This document shows, piece by piece, positions 13,101-24,059 of a stretch of DNA of 64,000 nucleotides. Origin of the DNA: Cryptomeria japonica (Eukaryota; Streptophyta; Pinopsida; Cupressales; Cupressaceae). The translations under genes were made by a program, and so were the position numbers. Where the stretch lies: contig NC_081406.1 of assembly GCF_030272615.1 (NCBI RefSeq), forward strand, positions 472,428,400-472,492,399, in the 5' to 3' direction. Below the pieces are notes generated by a model that was given only the letters and a program-made list of their open reading frames with translations, did not search any database and had not been told where the DNA came from. The stretch's first letter is position 1. Each line of letters begins with the position of its first letter.

Positions 13101-13845
13101 TAGCTACCCAAATAACATAGGAGGTAAAGAAGAATTTCTTCATTTGATGCATCTACTTATGTATATTTTCAGAAAGAATTCGGGCCCAGTCAAAGTATTG
13201 TTTCCTTATTAATATAGTTGTCATAAAATGGAACATCCAAGGATGGAAGTGTCAGGAATATTGCTTGCCAAAGGCCTTTCTCAGCATGATGATTAAGTCA
13301 CATTGTGGCTCCTTGAAATCTACCCTCAAAATGTATGTGGTCATTAGCCCCGTCTTCCTCTCATCTTCCAACCAATTCTCATTCATATGCCTTTTGTTTG
13401 AAGCAATATTCTTATTCCATAATCTGGTGGCCTCTTCCTCTATAGTCAGGAGTACTTCATCCCTCATAGGGATGCCAAACACACATCCCAACATATCCAT
13501 TGATAAATCAATCATAGTTCTACCCTGATCATATGTGCACTTTCTGGTGTCTGCATTATAGAGTTGTGCAACGGTCATAATGAATTCAGGGGCTTGGACC
13601 AATTGCGGGAAAATGGTTGCTTCCACCAGACCTAATCTCTTAATTCTCCTCAGAGGGGCCTCTGGCCTTGATCTGTCCAATTGTGTTTTGATATAGTCTA
13701 ACTCAATATGCCCCACCTCTATATTTGTCACCCATTTTATTTGATCATCCAACTTCGAAACATAGACCTGCCCTTGATATTGATATTTCATGGTTATAGG
13801 AAGCTTTTCCAACTCACTGCCTCTCTCGTTGGAGGTTGGGTCCAT
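10166..13845 (-). pseudogene. LTR-resident long reading frame, unknown function (copy A)
   Basis: This minus-strand frame of about 1,200 codons starts MDPTSNERGSELEKLP at 13845 and ends near 10166, broken by a few stops and frameshifts. From the N-terminus: a globular part with regular hydrophobic spacing (13252-13845, continuing degraded to about 12820); EIETNLPKEVRDDGELL region (12271-12720); a basic Ser/Thr/Lys-rich stretch (SKGKQKEST, 11944-12261); a Pro/Thr-rich stretch (11608-11835); a Gln/Glu/Lys-rich stretch ending KKKKRKVV, a possible nuclear signal (11243-11584); and a C-terminal coiled-coil-like part (10166-10684, KTIEELESERKNAEEILKK). No retroviral Gag, Pol or Env domain is visible. 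It has the same sense as gag-pol. I do not recognise the family; extra ORFs of Tat-type elements are the nearest precedent. Confidence 0.65.
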
Positions 13846-13919
13846 CTAAATGCTTTGATCTGCAAGAAAGAATAACAAATTAGTCCATTGCATACTTAAA
13901 AATATCAATAACATCATCG

Positions 13920-15000
13920 ACCTCAGGACTCTGGGGTTCCGGGTGGATAAAACAAATAGGGTCTGGAACTCTGGGGTTCCGAGATGGATGGGAAAAGATG
14001 ACTTCGGGACTTCAGGGTTCCAGAGTCCTGGGATAGTTCAATTGAGTGCCAAAATGATGTTTTGCAACTCCGGGGTTTCAAGGTTAAAACAATGGCCAAA
14101 TAGGAAAGAACTTGAGGACTTTGGGGTTCTGAGGTTGGGGGTAGTTCACTCATAGGTTTTTAGATGATCCAGAACTCTGAGGATCCAATGTTCAAGGATG
14201 AAAGCATGACCCAAAAGAGAATCAACCTCAGGAATCTGAGATTCCAGGGATTCGAGATTGAGAGAACTACCAAGACCGAAACTTCAGGGGTCCAGGGTTC
14301 TGGAGTTTTTAAAATCTAGGGCACATAGGAAGAACAAAACACGCAAAATGAGGAAAGTAAAAATGAAAATCTAAACTAAAAACCTAAAAGATCTAAACAT
14401 GAAAACACAAGGAAGGAGAAAAATCTACCAACCTGGTGGGAGAAAACACATGAAAACTCAGCAACATGGAAGCGCAAAGTCGGGAGGTCACAACTGAAAG
14501 GTTTGAAAAACTTGAGTGCACAAATGAACTTAGAAAAGTTCATTTCTCCTATTTATACCCCCTGAAACTTCATCTGTACGGTCGCCTTAAACAAGACCTC
14601 AGGCGTCTGGGGATCCAAACTACCAAGGTGAAAGCTAAAAAACACAAACAGACCTCGAGACTCTGGGGTTTCGGGGTGAAAAAAGAAAAGCAATCAAAAC
14701 AACCTCGGGACTCCGGGGTTCCAAGGTTCCAAAGTGACTAACAACAAAACATGAAGAGCTCGGGCTTTTGGGACTCCAGAGTCCTGAGGCTTCAACGATA
14801 AAAAGAGACAAGCCACGAATTCAGGACTTTGAGGATCCGAGGTTCTGGGATTGTGACAAAAAACCTACCTCAAAACTCCAGGGTCAAAACATAACCAAAA
14901 CAAACACCTACTTCGGAACTTCGGGGTTTCAAGGTTCTAGGGTAGGACTTCAAAAACAAACAAAAGGACTCCTTGGGACTCCAGGGTTCTGAAGTTCTTG
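13920..15000. repeat. Degenerate GGGGTTCCGAGG-type repeats in the LTR
   Basis: Short units such as 'ggactctggggttccgggg' recur irregularly every 40-90 bp on both sides of the TATA box, with variants (cttcagggttccagagtcc, ctccggggttccaaggttc). The other LTR carries the same kind of array at 39240-39720. They lie mainly in U3, where LTR enhancers usually are. Parts of the units pair with neighbours in inverted orientation (ggactccagagtcc). Confidence 0.75.
14551..14557 (-). promoter_or_regulatory. TATA box of the Tat-like LTR, copy A
   Basis: The minus strand reads GGTATAAATAGGAG, a near-perfect TATA box about 550 bp inside the LTR end. The equivalent position in the other LTR (39212-39218) keeps TATAAATAGGAGAAATGAA. 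Transcription would start near 14520, about 680 nt upstream of the MDPTSNERG start, so the LTR promoter could drive its own internal frame. Confidence 0.7.
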
Positions 15001-15106
15001 GGTGTCCAAGCAGAAACTAAAAAAAACAAAGCTACAGAAATCAAAAAGAGGGACCCATATTTTCAAGATAAGGAAACTAATGGGGTTAGGTATGCAGGGC
15101 ATAACA

Positions 15107-16270
15107 AATGGTGACTATCTAGGAAAAATGACTCTAGGCATTTTAGAACTTCAGAATCTCTGATATAACCCGATGTCTAAGGCTACTATCATTCAAAAGG
15201 ATGTATAAGAGGGAAAAGATGAGCAAACCAATGAACAAACAACCAAGTCCAGAACTGAACAGGATTAACTCTTAAGTGTGTGTGCATGATTTATAACTCC
15301 ATCGTTTTCAATAATGAAGACAAACAAAGGAAATTGAGCCCAATCTATGTAGGTGAAATCAACCAATATGTTTTGTGCAAGGTTATCCTGGGCATAGCTC
15401 TGCTGTCATCCGGGCGTTCACAGCCCTGACAAAGATACCTCTAACTCCCAACAAGCAATGCTCCACTGCCAGCCAGGCGTCCATAGCCCCGATGGAGATT
15501 ACTTGAAACACCCAAGTTTAGTTTCTTTAAGTAGATCATTTCTTTTCTCTTTCATTTTTTTTTAAACATCATAAAGGGATTATTTCATTTGACCTTAAAA
15601 CAACTTTCAAACATTGAAGCCCAAAAACTAGGTTGGGAGTCACGATGAACAACGTGAAACATCCTAACTTCTAATTTTTCACTTGGAAACAACCTCATCT
15701 GATACCTTACAAAATTTTCTTGATGTAACTTAATGTGATGGTAGTGCTGAGTAATCAAGTTAGCCTCTTCCAAGTGAGAGTCAAGAACTCAAATTATATT
15801 TAAAGTATTATATACCACCTTGGACAAGTGTAGACAAAGATTTCAAAATTAATCAATAATAATGAAGTTGTAAAGAGAAAAGAGTCGAAGTCTCTCAAAA
15901 TTTGGCAACCTGTCATGCAAAGAACACCTATCCTTAGGATCCTTGAGAATAATCATGTATCCTGACACAACAAAATGGAAGCAAATGAAATGAAAAAAAA
16001 CAAACAAACCAAAACAAAGAGGGAAACAAGCATGCAACAAAAGCGAAAACATGCAATCAACATGCAAACTCAAACAAACAAACAAACAAACAAAGAAAAC
16101 AAAAACAACAACAACAAAAAAACTAATCTACTATAGTACAATAGGTCGAACTCCTCTTAAATTTAATCAAAATAATGCTTGAGGAACTGACCATTGACAG
16201 GCAATGGTACCAGTTCCCCAGTCAAAGAGCTTAACCTAAAAGTGTTCTCTCCTAAAATTTTGGCAATTTG
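15107..16270 (-). other. 3' untranslated part of the Tat-like element
   Basis: This lies between the end of integrase and the 3' LTR. I see no coding domain. An expected polypurine tract next to 15106 is not obvious (the minus strand reads CTAGATAGTCACCATT before the LTR). A short direct repeat is visible at 15395-15500 ('cgggcgttcacagccctga' / 'aggcgtccatagccccga'), and a (CAAA)n-rich stretch at 16070-16115. Confidence 0.5.
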
Positions 16271-17311
16271 TTAAGGACCTAACCACAACCTTTCAAACTT
16301 ATGGTGATCACCCTTCTTCTCCTTATCCTTGTCCCATAATAGAACTAGGTCACAGATCCGAAAGGCTTTAACCTTTGCTCTTTTTTCAAACCATTGCTTA
16401 ACAACTACTTGATGCTTAGTGAAGTGTTGCAAGGTATTAATCCTTTTCTCATCAAGTTTTAATAGATTTAGGAGACGAACTTCTACCTGGTCCTCAATTT
16501 CAAGTTCTTTCATTAGCTAGAGGATAGGTATTTGTAAATTGATCGGGAAAACATAAGTTTGGCCATAAACAAAGTAATATAAAGAAGTTCCCAAGGTGGC
16601 TTTAACTTTGATTCGATCAACCCATAAGGCATATCTCAACTGATTGTGCCAATCCCTGGGATTTTTCTCAAGTAGATTTTTAATTACATCTAAGATATTC
16701 TTATTTGTAGATTCAGCTACTCCATTACCTTGCGGATTGTAATTGGACAAGAATTTCAATATCACCTTATACTCATATGATCATTGCATCAATTGTGTAG
16801 AAGTAAAAGTAGGAGCGTTGTCACATACCAGAGCGAATTGCATACCAAGCTTGGTGACGATGTATTCTTCAATGAATTTTAGAACAAACTCTATAGTAGC
16901 ATTTCGACATGCAATGGCCTCCATCCATCGGGTGCATTAATTCATTGCTTTGAGAATGAACTTATGTCCTTCAGATGAATTAGGATTAATGACACCTATG
17001 AAATCCAATGCTCATTGGACAAATGATCTTACCTCAAACACTGGTTGGAGAGGCATGGCGGGATTCCTCTCTCTAGAAGTTGTGATTTGGCATGTATGAT
17101 AATGACGAACATGCTCGTGAGTATCTTTAAAAATACTAGGCCAGTAATATCCATCCTTCAAAATCTGATGTGCAATGGCATTTGTTGACCCATGACTTGT
17201 ACCATACTTCCCATGAAATTCCTTGATAATTTTATGGGCTTCCTGATGATCAAGACATCGAAGGTAAATACCTTCGTAGTTCTTCCTATAAATTGTTGAA
17301 TCCTTGATCAT
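16271..17311 (-). pseudogene. Tat-like element integrase
   Basis: This is the integrase that would join element DNA to the genome. 17012-17311 carries the zinc-binding part (EFHGKYGTSHGS, YYWPSIFKDTHEHV), but the first Cys of the HHCC set is replaced (RHYHTCQ). The middle of the core (16766-17011) is frameshifted. 16517-16765 carries the third catalytic residue in YNPQGNGVAESTNK. 16271-16513 carries the C-terminal module with DLVLLWDKDKEKKGDHHKFE and a GPY/F-type end (RLWLGP). Fragmentation makes it non-functional. It is the last gene of pol, consistent with a Ty3 order. Confidence 0.85.
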
Positions 17312-17491
17312 TTAATTGGCACTTTTGAGCCTTAAAGCTCATCTTTGTGTGGTTGTCAACCCCTCAGGACACTTTTTATTCACCAAGATAAAAACCAAAT
17401 TTGTGTACCATGAGTCCTAAGTGAATGATTGCAACATATATTGTTGGCATTGGATTTGAGGGATATCAGTCACCATAGCTTGAGACAAACC

Positions 17492-18025
17492 CTATCCTCT
17501 GACTAACTTCATTGGATGCATCTCTAGATCAAACTCTTGTAAGATGGCCATCCATTTCCCTCGGCATTCTCCCAGCTCAGATTGCATAAGCAATGACTTA
17601 ACTGCTTGATCAGGTACAATTGTGTATACTTTGCTCCTTAAGATATAATGTCTAAATTTATTGACTGCTCTTACTAAAGCAAAATCATGTTTCTCAAGAG
17701 CAGAATATCTCACCTCAACACTCTTGAAAGGGGATCTCATGAATGTGATGGGTTTCTCATCCCCTGCTTTCCTCTGTGTTAGAACATTTGCACCTGAATG
17801 CAATGAAGCAAAATAATATATATAAAAAGGTAGAGTATAGTCAGGACTAGTTAATACAGAAGCTTCAGTGATGGACTTATTGATCTGGGTGAAAGCCTCT
17901 TTTTCTTCTGCAGTCCATTCAATCTTAGCATCTTTCTTCATCATTTCATTTAATGGCTTGACTATTTCTGCAAACCCAATGATAAATTTTCTGATAGAAT
18001 TAATCTTCCCGAAGAAAGATCTCAT
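17492..18025 (-). pseudogene. RT thumb and gypsy-type RNase H of the Tat-like element
   Basis: The translation starts in the RT thumb/connection (MRSFFGKINSIRKFIIGFAE, a worn copy of FLGKINFLRRFI) and continues into RNase H (EWTAEEKEAFTQI, YIYYFASLHSGANVLTQ, YSALEKHDFALVRAVNKFRH). The first catalytic Asp of this RNase H is absent (FYIYYFAS). In Tat elements this ancestral domain is thought to have decayed to a tether after a second RNase H was gained, as in retroviruses. That reading is an inference here, because the whole copy is degraded. Confidence 0.8.
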
Positions 18026-18178
18026 CTCCTTTTTACTTCCAGGTATCTACAATTTTAACAATGCATCTACTCAATCTGGGTCTATAGATATCCCTCTTTC
18101 AAAGATTACATGACCGAGGAGCTTCCCTTTAGCCACCCCAAATACACAATTCTTGGGGTTAAGGGATATCCCATATCT

Positions 18179-18774
18179 TCAACATCTTTCCATAAGTTTA
18201 CGGAGGTGGTCTAGGTGATCTCCTCTCACTTTGGAAAATATAGTCAGGTTATCCATATATATAATAATACATTTTCCAATCAAGTATTTGAAAGTCATAT
18301 TCATTTCTCTCTGGAATGTTGCTCCAGCTTTAATTAACCCAAACGGCATCCTTCGGCATGCATAATTTCTCCACTTCTTAGTAAACATTATTTTCATGCG
18401 GTCTTCATAGTTCACCAAAACTTGCTTATATCCAATATAAACATCTAGGAATGGCATCATCTGTGAACCATTAACGATTTGTAATACCTCATCTAAGGAA
18501 GGGAGTGGGTAATTATCCTTTTCTGATGCCTTACTGATGTTGTGAAAATAAACACAAAGCCGGATTTCCCCATTCTTTTTCTTTGCACCAATTTGGCAAC
18601 CCAAGTGGAGTGACGTACTGGGAAAATAATCCTAGCAGCGAGCATCTTTTGAACCTCCTTGAAAATCAAAGGTTCTATCAATGAATTAACTGGTTGTTGC
18701 TTCCATCTAAATGGTTTTATATTGGATTTTAAAGGTATAACATGAGTGATGATTGATGTATCAAAAAATTTCAA
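18179..18774 (-). pseudogene. Reverse transcriptase of the Tat-like element
   Basis: Two overlapping frames (18493-18774 and 18179-18604) give a frameshifted gypsy RT: HVIPLKSNIKPFRWKQQPVN, KKKNGEIRLCVYFHNISKA, DNYPLPSLDEVL, MPFGLIKAGATFQREM, and the active site IIYMDNLTIFSK. The second Asp of the YxDD box is Asn, and the first catalytic region reads FLDVYIGYKQ where FLDGFSGYNQ is expected. So besides the frameshift the active site has lost an essential residue. Lies between the archaeal-type RNase H (19289-19624) and the second RNase H. Confidence 0.85.
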
Positions 18775-18799
18775 ATCTTCGTATCCCCATGCTATAACA

Positions 18800-19222
18800 T
18801 CAATGTACTCTTTGAAGATTTACAAAATTTTCTCTTTCATTGGGAGTAAAAATCTTCCCAATGTACACTATCTTCTCTTGACCTTCTGGACCAATATTAT
18901 GTGGTCCATATTTCCCAGCATCTGGGTCCATTGTCAATCTCTCTTTTACCCTGGGATCAGAATCAAAAAGCCTCTCTAGAGTGACCATACCTTTGGGAAT
19001 GACATTTGTAGAAACATTTATGATTTCTTCGTCACCCCCTTCATCAAGATCATCTAATTTATCCTTCTTATCAATTATTTGTTCTTCAAAAGCCCCTAAA
19101 TTAGCAAGAAAAGCTAGAATGTGTGTATCATCCTCGAAGACTTGAAAGTGTTTGATGTTATCGGACAAAGCAGGTGTGGAGACCAACTCTACGGAAAATC
19201 TCTTCAAAGCAGATTGACTCAC
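18800..19222 (-). pseudogene. Pol connector between archaeal-type RNase H and RT
   Basis: This 140-codon open stretch carries acidic DKKDKLDDLDEGGDEEII and a block VTLERLFDSDPRVKERLTM followed by EKIVYIGKIFTPNERENFV. The right-hand Ty3 element has the same block in the same place (ITLENLFDHDDAKKDKR...GRILKVGKGVSSKDRKKLA at 61249), so it is a shared connector that reaches the N-terminus of RT. I know of no separate function. Confidence 0.6.
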
Positions 19223-19288
19223 TGGTTATAGTGCACTTGTTTCTACAGCCAATGCATCTGATATTCCATTTACTTTCTTGGGCACCAG

Positions 19289-19624
19289 CTAGATATTGAA
19301 AGCATCAAAATCCTCAACCAACCCCCATACTCTATTCCTATATGTTGCTAACCTTCTGTCATGACATGCATATTGGCTTCTTACTTGCTTAATCACCAAT
19401 TCAGAATCTCCTTGCACTCTTAAACATTTGGTTCCCTTATTATGGGAAAAGAGTAGTCCTCTAATTAGGGCCTCATACTCAGTCATATTATTAGTGCAAG
19501 GGAATTGGAGTCGATAGGAGGCTAGAAAGGTTTTCCCTTTTGGACTTGTTAACTCAACACTTGTTCCACTGCCTTGCTTGGATCTAGACCCATAAAACTT
19601 TAGAAACCATATTTCATCTTTCAA
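19289..19624 (-). pseudogene. Second, archaeal-type RNase H domain, placed before RT
   Basis: The translation carries the RNase HI pattern: strand 1 WFLKFYGSRSKQGSG (normally FDGSS.. with the first catalytic Asp, here Tyr), the helix with catalytic Glu in NNMTEYEALIRGLLF, and the third acidic residue in VQGDSELVIKQVR, then YRNRVWGLVEDFDAFNI. These are the features of the extra RNase H of plant Tat-type elements. It lies between protease (20497-20868) and RT (18179-18774), whereas I recall the extra domain of Ogre-type elements as lying after the first RNase H. The right-hand element (60620-61130) has the same order. Confidence 0.8.
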
Positions 19625-19669
19625 TTTCTTTACATTCTTTATCTTAGGTTAAGTTATCAAATTAGTTTC

Positions 19670-20190
19670 TTAAAGGGGTTGTCCCTTGAGTTCAAGGTCT
19701 TGCAACACCTGAGGTTGTTCAAAAACAAGTTTCAAGAGTACTTCAAGGATATTGGGAGTGGATTGCTCTACTTGAGACTGCACTTGAGATTGAGTCTCTT
19801 TATTTTCTTGTTTGGGTGGAGTCTCTTCCTCCTCCTGTTTGGAAATCTCTACTATAAGGATTTCTTGTCTACATGGCTTCAACTAGGTATTTCTATTGCA
19901 ACTTTCTCCCTTTGAAGAACTATCTTCTCATAGCTTGGCAGCTGAATATCCTCAATCATAATATCATAATCAATATCTTTGTATGGGATCAGACTCATCA
20001 ATTTTGTAACTTCATTCTGACACGGGATACAGTCCATCTCCAAGTGCTCATCATGATATATTTGACACCATTTTGGGAGCAGCAAATCTTGTACCTTCAT
20101 GGTATCCCCCAGCAAATACATCCCTTGTTTTACTATTGTAATGAAGTCCTTCACCCGCCCTCTATGTTTGGTCATATCTGCTTGATGTAA
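19670..20190 (-). pseudogene. Pol connector between protease and archaeal-type RNase H
   Basis: This minus-strand stretch encodes DLLLPKWCQIYHDEHLEMDC and an acidic Gln/Glu-rich tail (EEEETPPKQENKETQSQVQ) in two adjoining frames. It shows no catalytic motif. Its position between protease and RNase H on the same strand makes it part of the polyprotein. The stretch 20191-20496 continues it with stops. Confidence 0.5.
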
Positions 20191-20496
20191 CTAGAGAATG
20201 GTAGGTGCGGAGAAGGTGAGAATTTCATTTACTCTATAGACCCCGAGACTCACCTCAGCATATGCCACTTCATTAGGAGCTCCATAGTTTGTAACCAATT
20301 TATTCAATTTTGGTTCACCATCAATTTGGATCTGCTTTCTCACACCTTTCCATGAAAGTCATAAATATGTAAAATAGGTTGAGAAGTAGCCTCCCAAATT
20401 TTTTGACCAATCTCTACTGAGAAGCATCCCATAAACCTCTAGAACATCAACCACTTGAATATCGATGTAACGGGATATACGGGGATCAGCACCCAA

Positions 20497-20868
20497 CTAG
20501 ATATACACATCTTTTAATTCTCCAATTATATTGACCTCAATATTGTCCAATTGTACCACCTTACTATTTGCACGCACCAGGTTGAGACCAAGCTTATGAC
20601 ATATAGAATAAGGCATTACATTTCTGGAAGCACCTGAATGTACCAAACAATTATGCAAATTCTTTCCACATATCTTTAGACTAAGTAGAAATGGTGGGTT
20701 TTCTATGGCATCGTTACTGATATTGGCATTGACTTCATTCAAGTCAGCCATCTTCACCTCATTGCTCTGAGACTCCAGTAGTTCCAACTTCTCAAGGAGA
20801 ACCTTCTTTTGTTCAGGGCAATATCTCAGTACCTCCATTAGGGACATAGTTGTGGCAGTCCTCTCCAT
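20497..20868 (-). pseudogene. Retropepsin (protease) of the Tat-like element
   Basis: The active-site region reads LHNCLVHSGASRNVMPYSIC, in a context typical of plant Ty3 protease (family form LVDSGASxNVMP). The catalytic Asp is His, so the enzyme is dead. Downstream KLGLNLVRANSKVVQLD and VNIIGELKDVYI are the usual C-terminal strands. It follows gag directly (overlapping frames at 20838-20868). Confidence 0.85.
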
Positions 20869-22937
20869 CTCTTGGTAACATCAAAATATCCCTTCAAAAT
20901 ATATTCTTGCCTTTGAGTTTGTCTAGGCTGTGTTCCTTGAAAATCTTGAGGAGGGGGAGGATTGTTACTTGCATTTGCATCAACAGGTACAAATCCACCT
21001 TTTGGGGGACGTGGTTCTGTCAAAGGAACCTTGCCTTGACTTCGTAGGTTATAATTGTTCTTGGTCTGAAAGGCTTGGGCATCATAAACACATGGTTCAC
21101 CCTCAGATTCTGCTTGAAACTCTTTACATAGGAAGGTATCAACCAACATTGCAGTATTAACTTTCTCAGGTTCCTCATTAGAGCAATCCTTTGGTTGAGA
21201 ATCAGCTTGAGCAATCCTAATGATCTTTTCAAATTGGGCACAATTGACTTTAGAATGCAATTTCGTATCATGCAACCTACACCAATTAGTCAGTAAATTC
21301 ATATCTGCTAGGTTAACATTGTGTATTATTTGGGTTGTCTCTTGCGTCAGGATGATCATGATTCACCCCACCGTTGTTTGGACTGATGTTCCATTTCCTA
21401 TTGTATGGCTTGTTGTTATATCTTTGGTTTTGGTTTCGATTGTTATAATTTTGCTGATTATTGTATGATTGGGGTTGGTTGTACCCTCGTCGAGGATTCA
21501 TCTTCAATTGACTCAAATCTGAAGTAACTTGTGAAGTCATCTTCTTTAATGCTTCTACTTCAGCAGATATGTGTGATCCTTGACTCTCAAGCATCATAAT
21601 TGGGGGTTGGTTTGCTATGTGGGAATTACCAAATTGTTGATTTGCCCCTTGTACTTTACCAGCATACTGTGTTTGAGTAGGAGAAGTATTGGTATTAGTC
21701 TCCCAAGTTAAAGCTTGAGCAGCAAATTGTTGATTAGCCTGAGGCTGAGAGGCATAGATTGGTATCGGGTTCATTGTTGGGGCTCCTATAGGTAAAGGAG
21801 ATGGTACCCTGAGGGTTTGGTTATAGTTCCCTTGATTCACTCCTATGGGTAAGTTGAATCCAATTTCCTCTGGTGTTTGGTTCAACTCATGATTCATGTT
21901 GATTGCCAATGCATAGACCTTCGCTAGGGTATTCCTTTGATCTTCGGGGCACTCTTTTTGATAAACATAGTGGTCCATAGGTCAATAGCTCTCAGATATG
22001 AGTCAATTGCTACGTTGTTTGTTACCTAGTAAGGAGCCTGTAACCTCTTATATGCCCTTTGAAAGATGGTATTAAAAGTTCTCAGAGGTTCATTTGGTGA
22101 CTTCTTAAGAGAGGCAAATTGATGGTATAATGTTATGGGATCAACATACACTCGGAATTGATCAATAAAATCTTTCTCCAAAACATCCCAACCACTGATG
22201 GAATTTGTTGGTAGAGTCAAATACCAATTATATTCATTCTCCCCAAGTGAATATGGGAAGAGTCTACATACCACATCTTGGTGTTCAATGTTATTACGAA
22301 CGACTATATCTTTGAATGCTTCAATATGCTCATCAGCCGTCCTAGCCCCCAAATAGTAGAATTTACTCCAAAATTTATCTGGGTTTCTAGGTAGGTCATT
22401 TATACCCCATCGTATAGTTCTTAATGGTGTGTGGTCTTGGTTAAAGTAGGCCATTGTAGGTGATGACGGTGGATGGTGAGTTACAAAAGGTGTAGCGATG
22501 GCTTGAGGACAAGGGATCTATTGATCTTCTACGTTGGGTACGGATGATTGCATTGGAGAGGATGTTGAAGGTTATCCCTTAGCTTTATTTCTCTTTTTCC
22601 TAGTCGCAGGTCCTAACTCTACTAAGTTTGATGAAGAAGATTTACTCCTAAGAACTCTATAAAACCTTTCGAGGGAAAAAGATGATATATGATCCATCTT
22701 AATATCTCAATTTCTTGGTTGTTGGTTTCCTTGTGCAAGAAGTTGACTTTGTGCCTCTGCTTCTATAAGTATACCTATTTGCCATTTTTTGTCAAGGACT
22801 TGTTGTGCTTGCAACCAATCATTATGATTCCTTCTATTGTCCCAAGAAAGATCGTATAGTTGGGAAATAATGGTGTCTTTCTCATAGTTGAGGTTAGGTT
22901 GCATGAATGGTAAAATTTTGTCTCCTAGAAGTACCAT
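20838..22937 (-). pseudogene. Gag of the Tat-like element
   Basis: A likely start is MVLLGDKILPFM at 22937, 33 bases downstream of the primer site. Parts in order: N-terminal helix-rich piece (22707-22937); capsid core (22026-22454, with ADEHIEAFKDIVV, LFPYSLGENEYNWYLTLP, WDVLEKDFIDQFRVY, EPLRTFNTIFQRAYKRL); an Asn/Gln/Pro-rich linker (21313-21978); and a zinc knuckle of the CX2HX4HX4C form, WCRLHDTKLHSKVNC (about 21265). The pieces are in different frames with stops between. The variant knuckle is common in Tat-type Gag. Confidence 0.85.
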
Positions 22938-22969
22938 GTGTGATTAAAAATTGAGGGGACTAGTATCGG

Positions 22970-22986
22970 CCATCCTTCTAGCGCCA
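22970..22986 (-). other. Primer-binding site of the Tat-like element
   Basis: The minus strand reads TGGCGCTAGAAGGATGG, five bases after the LTR end (CA complement at 22992). It begins TGG, as tRNA-primed sites do. I cannot say with confidence which tRNA it pairs with. Confidence 0.6.
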
Positions 22987-24059
22987 GTTTTTGTTCACGT
23001 CTATTTTGACACACTTACCAACAATCAGGTAGTCAATGTGAACACTCACCACCTCTCCTAAAAAACAATAAGTTTTGGGGAACTGATCACTCCAAGATCT
23101 TTATAGTTGGGTCTCGACAATGATGGGAAGCTCAATGGTTGATGCGGTTGTACCTGTTAAGGGGCCTACTGGTTGAAACTAAATCCCAATAATTTTAATA
23201 ACTTAACTTCTTTGTTTTTTGTATTTTAAGATTTAGTATTCTTCTGGAAATAAATTTCAAAAGATAGGGAAACAACAAAATAACAATGAAACCAATTCAA
23301 TAACAACTTAATGAACTACTCAATTAGTAGCTTGCAATACAAAAATCATCAAATATTATAAAAATCAACATTCAATAACCGACCTCCAATAAACATGCAA
23401 AGTCATGCAACCTCACAAAATTCATGGAAACAATATCACCACCATATCTTTCTATCACATTAATTCTCATACACCACTTATGTGTGCAATATGATTCATA
23501 AAGCAATAAACCATAAGACCAGAATAAGTTGTTGATTTCAAACAATAGACATTACCATATTACAAGCAACAAACTCATAGAGCATATGCATAGATCAAGC
23601 AATCTATAAGGTGCTTCTTGTATTAATTTTAAAGAATGTATCACAAAAATAACTCAAGTTCATAACAATCTGCAAGAATAATCTAAAATATCTAAGTGGG
23701 CCTCAAATAATCAATTTGTGGACCCTTACAAATGAATCAAACTCCTCAATTTATAGAGTTTTCTGCCCTACTTTCTAGGAAATAAACCTAATCTAAATTA
23801 AGAACGAAAAAGCAAGGAGTCACAGTTGACTTGAAAGTCTCTGCCTCTACACTCCAATTAACTATTATGAAATGGAGACCAGGTGAGCACTATGAAGACT
23901 ATGCTGCATTAGCTAGGCTTTCGTATTCATGCAAAAAATTTCTCAAAATTGAAGTGTGAGTTGGAAGCGCAATTGAACTCCCAATGGGGTGGTCATGCAA
24001 AAACTCCTTTTAAAAGTCATGCTATCTTTAGCAACTATACATTTATCTTTTACTTCTTT

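Larger units (their letters stand above)
9109..15106 (-). repeat. 3' LTR of the Tat-like element (5998 bp)
   Basis: It starts TGTTGATGTTTG (9109) and ends GGGCATAACA (15106). The first 28 bases align without gaps to the other LTR start at 22992, and the last bases match 39823 apart from C to T in the final CA. Read on the minus strand: a U3 rich in GGGTTC-type repeats (15106 to about 14530), a TATA box (14551-14557), a leader, a long reading frame (13845-10166), and about 1 kb of noncoding U5 (10165-9109). It is far longer than most plant LTRs (usually 0.3-2 kb). The coding content lies wholly inside the LTR. Confidence 0.85.
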
